In this document: positions 1 to 7,801 of the stretch, one piece after another
Position numbering within the stretch: the first letter of the stretch is position 1
Layout: each line of letters opens with the position of its first letter
From: Acidimicrobiales bacterium
GTDB taxonomy: Bacteria > Actinomycetota > Acidimicrobiia > Acidimicrobiales > JAVJTC01
DNA length: 36,268 nucleotides
NCBI GenBank assembly: GCA_040219085.1
Contig: JAVJTC010000010.1
Span: 1-36,268, forward strand
Direction: 5' to 3'
Translations under genes and position numbers: made by a program
Notes under the pieces: model-generated
The model's input: only the letters and a program-made list of their open reading frames with translations
Database searches by the model: none
What the model was told of the DNA's origin: nothing

Positions 1-16
1 GACGCTCTTCCGATCT
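1..16 (+). other. Residual Illumina adapter
   Basis: GACGCTCTTCCGATCT is exactly the last 16 bases of the Illumina TruSeq universal adapter (reverse complement of the usual read-2 read-through sequence). It is not genomic. Its presence shows that the window starts at a contig end and that the adjoining bases come from a read with untrimmed adapter. Confidence 0.93.
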
Positions 17-228
17 GTTGGCCCAGTGGACGATGTGGTGGGCGTCGCACCATTCTGCGGGTGTGGTGCAGTCGGGTTCGGTGCAGCAGCGGTCTCGGCC
101 AGAGAACCCGCACACCCCCACCGGCCATGTGGGACGCGCTCGTCGCCCGAGACCGCTGCTGCACCGAACCCGACTGCACCACACCAGCCGAATGGTGCGA
201 CGCCCACCACATCGTGCACTGGGCCAAC
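17..228. repeat. Inverted repeat of HNH coding sequence (84-bp arms)
   Basis: Bases 17-100 are the reverse complement of bases 145-228 with four mismatches in 84; the 44 bases 101-144 separate the arms. Both arms encode the same core of a 13E12-type HNH domain. Three of the four differences are synonymous and the fourth changes Ala to Gly, so the outer arm looks like a real paralogue rather than a noisy copy. Because it abuts the adapter, it is most likely a chimeric read joined at about base 100/101, not a true palindrome in the chromosome. Confidence 0.8.
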
Positions 229-384
229 GGCGGCCCCACAAGCCTCGCCAACCTCACCCTCCTCTGCCGCCGCCACCACACCGCCCTCCACAACGGAGAG
301 ATCGCCGTCACCGGCACCGCCCCCAACCTCACATGGCACCACCGAGCCAACGCACCACCCCACCAGGCCGATGCAGCAGCGTGA
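103..384 (+). CDS. 13E12/DUF222-type HNH endonuclease protein, C-terminal fragment
   Basis: Only the C-terminal part of a larger protein is present. It reads RTRTPPPAMWDALVARD followed by an HNH module: RCCTEPDC (first metal-binding Cys pair), CDAHHIVHW (core histidines), WANGGPTSLANLTLLC and RRHHTALH. This is the classic end of DUF222/13E12 repeat proteins, a family present in many near-identical copies in actinobacteria; HNH domains are metal-dependent nucleases, but the role of this family is not well defined. The stop is at 382-384. The N-terminal DUF222 part is missing because the contig begins here; the frame can be trusted only from about base 101, since bases 17-100 are an inverted paralogous piece. 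It converges on murF. Confidence 0.75.
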   Translation, partial: RTRTPPPAMWDALVARDRCCTEPDCTTPAEWCDAHHIVHWANGGPTSLANLTLLCRRHHTALHNGEIAVTGTAPNLTWHHRANAPPHQADAAA

Positions 385-466
385 ACCAGCCACGCCGATG
401 AACTCCTCGCGACCTGACGGGACGTGCTCGACCCTGGGCAGCGTGACGCGGCTCGGGTCTCGAGCG

Positions 467-1852
467 CTATGGACCGGAGAGGAGATCGACGACGCGCTCG
501 AGCGCGGCGACGCGGCTCGCCTTGACGAGGACCGCGTCCCCCGGACCGAGCCCGCCGAGTGCGGCCACGGCATCGGCGGGCCCCTCCACCGGGTCGAGAC
601 CGTAGGCCTCCTCCCCCACCACCACCACGGTGACGCCCCCGGCGGCGGCCCGCTCGGCCACGGCGCGGTGCGAGGGTCCATGCTCTTTGGGCGTCAGCTC
701 GGCCATGACCCCCAGGACGGCGAAGCGGCGTTTCACGTCGAGGGCCATGAGGGCATCGAGCGCGGCCGACATGGACGCAGGGTTGGCGTTGTACGCGTCG
801 TTGATGACGATCCCTCCCGTCGGCGTGCGGACCACGTCCATACGCAGAGGCGAGAGCTCAGCCGCGGCGAGGCCGGCAGCGATCGTGGCGAGATCGAGTC
901 CGGCGACGATGCCCACGGACGCCGCGGCCAGCGCGTTGGACACCATGTGAGCGCCGCGGGCGGCGAGGGTGACGGGCACCTCGCCGGTCCGGTGCACGAG
1001 CGTGAAGCTCGGCCGCAGGTCGTCGTCGAGGGTCACGTCACGGGCGGTGACGTCGGCCCGGACACCCCCGTAGGTGGTGACCGCGGCGGTCGTGAAGCTC
1101 ACCATCTCGGCCACCCGGCGGTCCTCGGCGTTGAGAACAGCGAAACCCGACGAGGGCAGAGCCTCCACCAACTCGGACTTGGCACGCGCCACCGCCCGCA
1201 GGGATCCGAAGATCTCCGTGTGCGCAGCGGCCACGCGGGTCACGACGCCCACGGTCGGTCGGGCGATGCCACACAGATGGGCGATGTGACCCGGACCGCG
1301 GGCACCCATCTCGACCACGACCGTCGAGGTGCCGTCGGGGGTGTTGAGCAGAGTGAGCGGCACGCCGATCTCGTTGTTGTGGGAGCGATCAGCGGCGTGG
1401 GTCGGCCGGTCGACGTTCAACACCGCCGCGGTGAAGTCCTTGACCGACGTCTTGCCAACCGAGCCGGTGATGCCGATGACCGGTCCGGCGATCCGATCCC
1501 GCGCCGCCGACCCCAGCGCCTCGAGGGCCACCTGCGTGTCGTCCACGACGATCGCCACCGCGTCACCCACCGGCGGATCGTCAGGTCGGGCGGTCAGGTA
1601 CGCCGCCGCGCCCGAGTCGACCGCCGCGCCGATGAAGTCGTGACCGTCACGTTCGGCCAACAGCGGGACGAACAGGGCCCCGGGCGAGACCGTGCGGGAG
1701 TCCTGGGTGAACGACTCCACCACCACCGACCCGGCGGGGTCGCCGGCGCCCCCGCCCTCACCAGCGCCGCCATCCGGGCCCGTCGAGCCGGCACGCCGAC
1801 CGGCCAACGAACCACCTGTCGCTTCGAGAATCTCGGCCACGGTCAGCTTCAT
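467..1852 (-). CDS. murF: UDP-N-acetylmuramoyl-tripeptide--D-alanyl-D-alanine ligase
   Basis: MurF adds the D-Ala-D-Ala dipeptide to UDP-MurNAc-tripeptide using ATP, the last cytoplasmic step of the peptidoglycan precursor. The 461-residue protein (family about 450-500) shows the N-terminal Mur ligase domain with DSRTVSPGALFVPL, the ATP-binding loop GSVGKTS at residues 130-136, NNEIGVPLTLLN, and the MurF signature NDAYNANPASM in the C-terminal half. A Gly-rich insert lies at about residues 20-42. The start is ATG at 1852 (MKLTVAEIL); the frame stays open upstream but runs into the ddl promoter. It is divergent from ddl, which makes its dipeptide substrate, with 64 bp between them. It sits apart from mraY/murD, which are not in this window. 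Confidence 0.95.
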   Translation of the reverse strand: MKLTVAEILEATGGSLAGRRAGSTGPDGGAGEGGGAGDPAGSVVVESFTQDSRTVSPGALFVPLLAERDGHDFIGAAVDSGAAAYLTARPDDPPVGDAVAIVVDDTQVALEALGSAARDRIAGPVIGITGSVGKTSVKDFTAAVLNVDRPTHAADRSHNNEIGVPLTLLNTPDGTSTVVVEMGARGPGHIAHLCGIARPTVGVVTRVAAAHTEIFGSLRAVARAKSELVEALPSSGFAVLNAEDRRVAEMVSFTTAAVTTYGGVRADVTARDVTLDDDLRPSFTLVHRTGEVPVTLAARGAHMVSNALAAASVGIVAGLDLATIAAGLAAAELSPLRMDVVRTPTGGIVINDAYNANPASMSAALDALMALDVKRRFAVLGVMAELTPKEHGPSHRAVAERAAAGGVTVVVVGEEAYGLDPVEGPADAVAALGGLGPGDAVLVKASRVAALERVVDLLSGP

Positions 1853-1902
1853 GGGCGCAGTCTTCCACGACCACCGTCCGGACCGGCGCGAGTCCGAGCC
1901 GG

Positions 1903-1908
1903 TAGGTT
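1903..1908 (+). promoter_or_regulatory. Putative -10 box for ddl (leaderless)
   Basis: TAGGTT fits the actinobacterial -10 pattern TAnnnT and ends 8 bases before the ddl ATG, so transcription would start at or next to the start codon. No Shine-Dalgarno sequence precedes the ATG (CGCGGCCG), consistent with a leaderless mRNA. Inference from sequence only. Confidence 0.45.
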
Positions 1909-1916
1909 CGCGGCCG

Positions 1917-3047
1917 ATGCCGCGCAGGATCAGACTCGTGGTCCTCTTCGGAGGCGTATCCGCCGAACACGACATCTCGTGCGTCTCCGCGCGCCACGTG
2001 CTCGCTGCAGCCGACCGGGACCGCTACGACATAGTCGCGGTCGGAATCGGCCGTGACGGAATCTGGACCCGCGCCGAGGCAGCCAACGCGGCTATCGCGT
2101 CCGGCGAGTTCCCCGCGGCGCTGGACACCGCCGGAACGCCGGTCACCCCGAGCCAGGTGCTACTCGCCCCGGCCGACGGCCCGCCGGGCGGCTCAGCTGA
2201 CTCCGCACCCGACTCACCGGCTGACGGCCCGACCAGCGGACCCGCGGGCGCGACGGTCGTGTTTCCCCTGCTGCACGGACCGATGGGCGAGGACGGAACC
2301 ATCCAGGGCCTGCTCGAGACGTTCGACCTCCCCTACGTCGGGACCGGAGTGCTCGGGTCCGCCCTGGCGATGGACAAGGCCAAGGCCAAGGAGGTCGCTG
2401 CACACCACGGCATCCCCCAGGCCGCCTACCGGGCACTGCGCACCGCCGACATCGACACCGACACCGCCGAACTGCTGGCCGGCACGCTCGGCCTCCCGGC
2501 GTTCGTCAAGCCCGCCAACATGGGCAGCTCCGTCGGAGTGTCACGGGCCACGGACGTGGACTCCCTGGACGAGGCGCTCGAGACGGCGGCCCGCTACGAC
2601 GAGTGGATCGTGGTGGAGGAAGCGATCGTCGGCCGCGAGATCGAGATCGGCGTCCTCGGCAACGACCCCTATCGCATCTCGGTACCCGGCGAGATCAAGC
2701 CCGCCGGGGACTTCTACGACTACGCCGACAAGTACGTGGACGACGCGGCCGAACTGCTCGTGCCAGCGCTGCTCGACGAGTCGACCGAGACGACGCTGCG
2801 GCAACTGGCCGCCGACGCGGCCCGGGCGATGCGGGTCGAAGGCCTCGCCCGGGTGGACGTCTTCGTGTCCGGCGAGCGTGTCCTGTTGAACGAGGTCAAC
2901 ACGATGCCCGGCTTCACCCCCATCTCGATGTACCCCCGGATGTGGGCCGCCAGCGGCGTGGCCTACACGGAACTCGTCGACGAACTCGTCCGCCTCGCGC
3001 TCGAGCGCTTCGCCCGGCGTCGCGCCCACCGCCACTTGCACCGGTGA
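1917..3047 (+). CDS. ddl: D-alanine--D-alanine ligase
   Basis: Ddl joins two D-alanines with ATP to make the dipeptide used by MurF; it is the target of D-cycloserine. The 376-residue ATP-grasp protein begins MPRRIRLVVLFGGVSAEHD, with the N-terminal GGxSxEH motif, LLHGPMGEDGTIQG, AMDKAKAKE, the ATP-binding FVKPANMGSSVGVSR, EEAIVGREIEIGVLG, and the metal-binding end LLNEVNTMPGFTPISMYPRM. The omega loop reads FYDYADKY, the tyrosine-containing form of true D-Ala-D-Ala ligases rather than D-Ala-D-Lac ligases, so a vancomycin-sensitive type of precursor is expected. A Pro/Ala/Gly-rich insert is present at about residues 80-110. ATG 1917 was chosen because homology starts there. It is divergent from murF. 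Confidence 0.96.
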   Translation: MPRRIRLVVLFGGVSAEHDISCVSARHVLAAADRDRYDIVAVGIGRDGIWTRAEAANAAIASGEFPAALDTAGTPVTPSQVLLAPADGPPGGSADSAPDSPADGPTSGPAGATVVFPLLHGPMGEDGTIQGLLETFDLPYVGTGVLGSALAMDKAKAKEVAAHHGIPQAAYRALRTADIDTDTAELLAGTLGLPAFVKPANMGSSVGVSRATDVDSLDEALETAARYDEWIVVEEAIVGREIEIGVLGNDPYRISVPGEIKPAGDFYDYADKYVDDAAELLVPALLDESTETTLRQLAADAARAMRVEGLARVDVFVSGERVLLNEVNTMPGFTPISMYPRMWAASGVAYTELVDELVRLALERFARRRAHRHLHR

Positions 3048-3073
3048 AAGGACCGACAGCGCAGACAGCGCGC

Positions 3074-3652
3074 TCAGCGCAGCGCGGACCGCAGGAACCC
3101 GAGCAGTTCCGCGCGGCGCCGCACCGTTTCCCGCAGAGTCGGCTCGATACCGACCGCGCGCAGAACCTCGATCTCGGTCGCCACCCCGACGACGGTCGAG
3201 TACACCGACACCAGCAGCAGGCGCGGATCGCAGCGCCGGACGTCACCGTCGTCCATCGCCGCAGCCAAGCTCGCAGTGGCGGCGTCAACCATCGGCTCGA
3301 GCGCAGTGGCCACCCGCGTCGTCCACGGATCACCGAGTCGGGTGATCTCGCGCAACAGGCCGAGAACAGCCGGGCGGCGGACGGCCAGACGGAACACCGC
3401 ACGCACCACCGCCTCCACCCGTTCGAACGCATCGCCCTCGTGGCCGACGGCCGCATCGAGGGCCTTCACCAGGTCCGCCACCGCGGCGTCCACCACGGCC
3501 TCGAGCAGCCGCTCCTTGGACGGATAGTGGTACAGGATCGTCTGCTTGCGGATGCCGAGTTCGTCGGCGACGGCGTCGAGCGACGTGGCCTCGTACCCCC
3601 GGGCGCCGAACATCGTCGTCGCCGTGACGAGGATTCGCTCCCGGGTGTCCAT
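3074..3652 (-). CDS. TetR/AcrR-family transcriptional regulator
   Basis: A 192-residue protein with the N-terminal TetR helix-turn-helix: RERILVTATTMFGARGYEATS, then SLDAVADELGIRKQTILYHY and PSKERLLEAVVDA (residues about 4-60). The C-terminal helical ligand-binding half is variable and does not reveal the ligand. It ends 26 bp from the ddl stop (convergent) and is divergent from the acyl-CoA reductase/LarA-like/acyltransferase operon. A perfect palindrome lies 20 bp upstream of its ATG, so autoregulation together with control of the divergent operon is likely. TetR regulators beside lipid genes often sense acyl-CoA; that ligand is a guess here. Confidence 0.9.
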   Translation of the reverse strand: MDTRERILVTATTMFGARGYEATSLDAVADELGIRKQTILYHYPSKERLLEAVVDAAVADLVKALDAAVGHEGDAFERVEAVVRAVFRLAVRRPAVLGLLREITRLGDPWTTRVATALEPMVDAATASLAAAMDDGDVRRCDPRLLLVSVYSTVVGVATEIEVLRAVGIEPTLRETVRRRAELLGFLRSALR

Positions 3653-3671
3653 CGCGCGATCCTAGACGCTC

Positions 3672-3689
3672 CTCTACCATGTGGTAGAG
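3672..3689. promoter_or_regulatory. Probable TetR operator (18-bp palindrome)
   Basis: CTCTACCATGTGGTAGAG is two perfect 8-bp half-sites around a central TG. It lies between the divergent TetR gene and the acyl-CoA reductase operon, the expected position and size for a TetR dimer site. Confidence 0.7.
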
Positions 3690-3768
3690 AGCACCCGGCC
3701 AGCCCGCCCACGGAGCCATCGAGGCACGGCAGCGGCAGGAACACGGCCAGGGGCACAGCCAGGTACAC

Positions 3769-3793
3769 GGGACACTCGGGACACTCGGGACAC
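3769..3793 (+). repeat. Short tandem repeat (9-bp unit)
   Basis: GGGACACTC occurs twice in tandem, followed by GGGACAC, about 18 bases upstream of the acyl-CoA reductase start and therefore in its probable leader or promoter. Function unknown. Confidence 0.6.
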
Positions 3794-3810
3794 ATGGGAG
3801 CCAACACGCG

Positions 3811-6123
3811 GTGATCAGCGAGGCACTCGCCGGCAAGCGCATCGCGATGACCGGCTCCACCGGGTTCCTGGGCACCGCGCTCACCGAGCGGCTCCTGCGC
3901 ACCGTCGACGACTGCGAGATCGTCCTGCTCGTTCGACCCGGCCGACGCGGCGCCACCAAACGCGTCGAACGAGACATCCTCCGCAACGACTGCTTCGACC
4001 GCCTGCGCGAACAGGTCGGGCCCGACGCCTTCGCGGCGATGATCGAGCAGCGGATCCACCCCATCGCCGCCGACGTCACCGCCGACGATCTCGCCCTCGA
4101 CGACGAGGGGCGAGAGATGCTCGCCGGCTGCGACATCGTGATCCACTCGGCCGCCGCCGTCGCCTTCGACAACCCCTATGACCTCGCGGTGGAGACCAAT
4201 CTCCTGGGCCCCGTGCGCCTTGCGGCGACACTCAACGAACTCGGCGTCACCCCGCACCTCATCGCCGTGTCCACCGCCTACGTGGCGGGCAACCGCAAGG
4301 GCGCCGCCCCCGAACAACTCCTCGCAGACTCGGCGTTCGCCATCGACGTGGACTGGCGCACCGAGGCAGACTCGGCCCGCCGGTCCCGCATCACCCTCGA
4401 AGACGAGAGCCGCACGCCGGACCGCCTCGGCGAGTTCCAGAAGATGGCGTCGGACGAAGTCGGCGCCGCGGGCAACACCGCCCTGGCCGCCAAGTCCGAA
4501 CAGCACCGCCAGCGCTGGATCAAGGACCAACTCGTCGACGCGGGCCGCGCCCGCGCCGCGTCGCTCGGCTTCCCCGACGCCTACGCCTTCACGAAGGCCC
4601 TCGCCGAGCAGGCCCTCGTCGAGACCCGCGGCGACATCCCGCTGTCCATCGTGCGGCCGTCGATCATCGAATCGTCCTACGCCGAACCCTTCCCCGGCTG
4701 GATCCGCGGGTTCCGCATGGCCGAGCCGATCATCATCGCCTTCGGCCGCGGCCTGCTGAAGGACTTCCCCGGGCTGCCCGAGGGCGCGCTCGACGTGATC
4801 CCGGTGGACCACGTCGTGTCGGCCATCTGCGCCGTGGCGGCCAAGGGCCCCGAGGACCAGCCCGAGGTGTTCCAGGTGGCATCGGGTTCCACCAACCCGC
4901 TGAGATTCCAGGGCCTGCACGACTTCGCCCACGCCTGGTTCTCCGAGAACCCGATCTACGACGAGCGCGACCAGCCCATCAGCCCCACCCGGTGGTCCTA
5001 CCCGTCCATCCACGAAGCGAAGGGCCAACTGGATCGGGCACGCCGCGGCCTGAGGGTCGCCGAGCGGGCGCTGCAGGTCCTACCGGTGCGCGGCCGCGGC
5101 GCCGTGCTCGCGGGGGAGATCGAAGAACAGCGCGAGCAGCTCGAACGGGCCATGGGATACGTCGAGCTCTACGGCATGTACGTCGAGTGCGAGGCCACGT
5201 ACGGCACCTCGGAGCTGCTGCGGCTGCACGGATCGCTACCTGAAGCAGACCGAGCGGCCTTCAACTTCGACCCGCGCACCATCGACTGGGACCACTACCT
5301 CACCGACATCCATTTCCCGTCGGTGATGATCCAGGGCCGTGTGAAGGTGGCCCCGAGCGGAAAGGGCGGCGAGAGCCGCTCCACCCGGCTGCGCCGACAG
5401 GTCCTCTCACCCGACCGCCACATCGCGGCTTTCGACCTGGAGAACACGCTCATCGCGTCGAACGTCGTCGCCTCGTGGGGGTGGCTGGCCACCCGGCGCC
5501 TCAACGACGAGGACCGCATCCGCCTCGTCGCGAAGACCCTGCTGCAGGCACCCGGCCTGCTGGCCCTGGACCGCCGGGACCGCAGCGACTTCCTGCGCCA
5601 GTTCTACCGCCGCTACAAGGGCGCCCCCATCGAGCAACTCGAGACCGACACCTACGAGATGTTCAGTGACGTCATCTTGAAACAGTCGTTCCCCGCCGGC
5701 ATACGTCGGGTGCGCGAACACCGGGCGCTCGGCCACCGTACGGTGCTGATCACCGGTGCGCTGGATTTCGTCGTCGCCCCGTTCCGCCCCCTCTTCGACG
5801 AGGTCGTGTGCGCCCACCTCGCCACCGATGGCGACGTCTACACAGGCCAACTCCTCGAGGTCCCGCCCACCGGCGAGAGCCGCGCCCAGGGCCTCGCCGA
5901 CTACGCCGAGGCCGAAGGCCTGTCGCTGTCGGAGGCCTGCGCCTATGCGGACTCGACGAGCGACCTCCCCATGCTCGAAGCCGTCGGTTTCCCCGTCGCG
6001 GTCAACCCCGAGACGAAACTCGCCACCCTCGCCCGCCGGCGGGGTTGGCTCGTGGAGATCTTCGACAAGGCCCCCGGTGGACCCCGCAAACTGTTGCCCA
6101 TCGGCAGGAGAAGGACCGCGTGA
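3811..6123 (+). CDS. Fatty acyl-CoA reductase fused to HAD-IB phosphatase-like domain
   Basis: A 770-residue two-domain protein. Residues 1 to about 360 are an extended-SDR/NAD-binding-4 reductase of the fatty acyl-CoA reductase type: nucleotide-binding TGSTGFLG at 14-21, AVSTAYVAG, and the catalytic Tyr258-x3-Lys262 in YAFTKALAEQ. A FAR C-terminal region follows, including FNFDPRTIDWDHYLTDIHFP. From about residue 535 there is a HAD-IB domain: motif I DLENT at 542-546, ITGALDF, YADSTSDLP (Asp714/Asp718) and AVNPETKLA. Phosphatases of this class normally have DxDxT; here the second Asp is Glu544. The expected reaction is NAD(P)H reduction of a fatty acyl-CoA to aldehyde or alcohol; the HAD role is unknown. 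GTG 3811 is the first start that keeps the Rossmann fold. First gene of the operon. Confidence 0.85.
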   Translation: MISEALAGKRIAMTGSTGFLGTALTERLLRTVDDCEIVLLVRPGRRGATKRVERDILRNDCFDRLREQVGPDAFAAMIEQRIHPIAADVTADDLALDDEGREMLAGCDIVIHSAAAVAFDNPYDLAVETNLLGPVRLAATLNELGVTPHLIAVSTAYVAGNRKGAAPEQLLADSAFAIDVDWRTEADSARRSRITLEDESRTPDRLGEFQKMASDEVGAAGNTALAAKSEQHRQRWIKDQLVDAGRARAASLGFPDAYAFTKALAEQALVETRGDIPLSIVRPSIIESSYAEPFPGWIRGFRMAEPIIIAFGRGLLKDFPGLPEGALDVIPVDHVVSAICAVAAKGPEDQPEVFQVASGSTNPLRFQGLHDFAHAWFSENPIYDERDQPISPTRWSYPSIHEAKGQLDRARRGLRVAERALQVLPVRGRGAVLAGEIEEQREQLERAMGYVELYGMYVECEATYGTSELLRLHGSLPEADRAAFNFDPRTIDWDHYLTDIHFPSVMIQGRVKVAPSGKGGESRSTRLRRQVLSPDRHIAAFDLENTLIASNVVASWGWLATRRLNDEDRIRLVAKTLLQAPGLLALDRRDRSDFLRQFYRRYKGAPIEQLETDTYEMFSDVILKQSFPAGIRRVREHRALGHRTVLITGALDFVVAPFRPLFDEVVCAHLATDGDVYTGQLLEVPPTGESRAQGLADYAEAEGLSLSEACAYADSTSDLPMLEAVGFPVAVNPETKLATLARRRGWLVEIFDKAPGGPRKLLPIGRRRTA

Positions 6124-6190
6124 GTTCCCGACGCAGCTCGCCCCACGCGAGCCCGACCCCAGCGCACACACCCGACGAGAGGACCCGCGC

Positions 6191-7798
6191 GTGAGTCCGC
6201 GACGCACCCCCCGGAAGGGCTTCGTGCTCGACGTCGACCGTTCGACACCGCCCATCCTGTTCCACCGTGGTGAGGGATTCTCGCTCGAGAAGCTCCCGCC
6301 CGACCGGTCCCGGGTGATCTACCCCGCCGAGGCGGTCGACGGCATCGACGACCCCGACGGCGCCATCCGCCGGGCGCTGCTCGAACCCCTCGACCACGAC
6401 CCGCTCCCGGCCCTGCTCAAGCCCGGGATGAAGCTGACCATCGCGTTCGACGACATCTCGCTGCCGCTGCCGCCGATGCGCCGCCCCGACATCCGCCAGC
6501 GCATCATCGAAGCCGTTCTGGACCTTGCCGCGGCCGCGGGCGTGGACGACGTGCACCTCATCGCCGCACTCGCCCTGCACCGGCGCATGACCGAGAACGA
6601 ACTGCGCCACGCCGTCGGCGACCGCGTCTACGACGCGTTCGCCCCGTCGGGCCAGCTCTACAACCACGACGCCGAGGACCCCGACGGGATGGTGATCCTC
6701 GGCACCACCGACCACGGCGAAGATGTCCAGATGTCGCGCCGGGCCGCCGAGAGCGACCTCGTCGTGTACGTGAACATCAACCTCGTCGCCATGGACGGCG
6801 GCTGGAAGTCGACGGCCACCGGTCTGTCCGGCTACAAGGCGCTGCGTCACCACCACAACGTCAAGACGATGGTCCACTCCAAGTCCTTCATGGACCGTCA
6901 CAAGTCCGAGTTGCACCACTCGAACTGGCGCCAGGGCGAGATCATCAAGAAGCACGGCCCGCCGATCTTCCAGATCGAGACCACGGTCAACAACAACACC
7001 TACGGTCTCGACGGCCCCCTCGGCATGTTCCAGAAGCGCGAGTGGGAGTGGAACGCTGCCGACCGGGCCAAATTCGTCGCCATGCAGACCGGCCTGAAGG
7101 CCATGCCCTCGGCCGCCCGCCGGGCTGCCTTCCAGACCTGGAAGTCCCCCTACGACCTGACGTCGGTGTACGCGGGCGAGGTGGAGGCCGTCCACGAGAA
7201 GACCCTCGCCCACGTCCACGACCAGCAGGTGGTCGAGGTCAAGGGCCAGACCGACGTCCTGACGCTCGGGCTCCCCTACCTGTGCCCCTACAACGTCAAC
7301 TCGATCATGAACCCGATCCTCGTCATGTGCCTCGGGCTCGGGTACTACTTCAACCTGTACCGGGGACGTCCGCTGGTGCGCCCCGGAGGCGTCGTGATCA
7401 TGACGCACCCGACCCCGTGGGAGTTCCACCCGGTCCACCACCCGAGCTACATCGACTTCTTCGAGCAGGTCCTCACCGACACGACCGATCCGCTCGAGAT
7501 CGAGGCGAAGTACGAGAAGCGCTTCGCCGAGGACGAGTGGTACATCCACCTGTACCGCACGAGCTACGCCTACCACGGCGTCCACCCGTTCTACATGTGG
7601 TACTGGGGCGCCCACGCCCTGGACCATCTCGGCAAGGTCATCATCGTCGGCGGCAATGTGAAGGCGGTGCACCGCCTGGGCTTCCAGCCCGCGTCGACGC
7701 TCAACGACGCGCTCGAGATGGCCTCCGACGTCGTCGGTCGCGAGCCCACCATCACCCACCTGCACGCACCGCCGCTGCTGATCGCGGACGTGACCTGA
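6191..7798 (+). CDS. LarA-family (lactate racemase domain, DUF2088) protein
   Basis: A 535-residue protein resembling the nickel-pincer-nucleotide enzyme LarA. Family motifs: IAFDDISLPLPP (about 85-95), LIAALALHRRMTENEL (about 123-138), NHDAEDPDGMVILGTT, then MDGGWKSTATGLSGYKALRHHH (201-222). By my remembered alignment with L. plantarum LarA, cofactor-binding Lys184 corresponds to Lys206, Ni ligand His200 to His222 and catalytic His108 to His130. Catalytic His174 would be Ile196 and substrate-binding Arg75 would be Leu91. It should thus be able to bind the cofactor, but lactate racemization is unlikely. GTG 6191 has a GAGAGGA Shine-Dalgarno about 8 bases upstream; the first ~10 residues are uncertain. 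It lies 67 bp after the reductase and 3 bp before the acyltransferase. No cofactor genes (larB/C/E) are in the window. Confidence 0.78.
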   Translation: MSPRRTPRKGFVLDVDRSTPPILFHRGEGFSLEKLPPDRSRVIYPAEAVDGIDDPDGAIRRALLEPLDHDPLPALLKPGMKLTIAFDDISLPLPPMRRPDIRQRIIEAVLDLAAAAGVDDVHLIAALALHRRMTENELRHAVGDRVYDAFAPSGQLYNHDAEDPDGMVILGTTDHGEDVQMSRRAAESDLVVYVNINLVAMDGGWKSTATGLSGYKALRHHHNVKTMVHSKSFMDRHKSELHHSNWRQGEIIKKHGPPIFQIETTVNNNTYGLDGPLGMFQKREWEWNAADRAKFVAMQTGLKAMPSAARRAAFQTWKSPYDLTSVYAGEVEAVHEKTLAHVHDQQVVEVKGQTDVLTLGLPYLCPYNVNSIMNPILVMCLGLGYYFNLYRGRPLVRPGGVVIMTHPTPWEFHPVHHPSYIDFFEQVLTDTTDPLEIEAKYEKRFAEDEWYIHLYRTSYAYHGVHPFYMWYWGAHALDHLGKVIIVGGNVKAVHRLGFQPASTLNDALEMASDVVGREPTITHLHAPPLLIADVT

Positions 7799-7801
7799 GC
7801 C

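Noticed and set aside
26-2056. 676-residue open frame on the plus strand over murF
   Set aside because: Antisense shadow of murF; Arg/His/Gly-rich with no family motif, while the minus frame has complete MurF signatures.
3466-5028. 520-residue minus-strand open frame over the acyl-CoA reductase
   Set aside because: Shadow of a gene with clear SDR motifs; also runs through the TetR gene in another frame.
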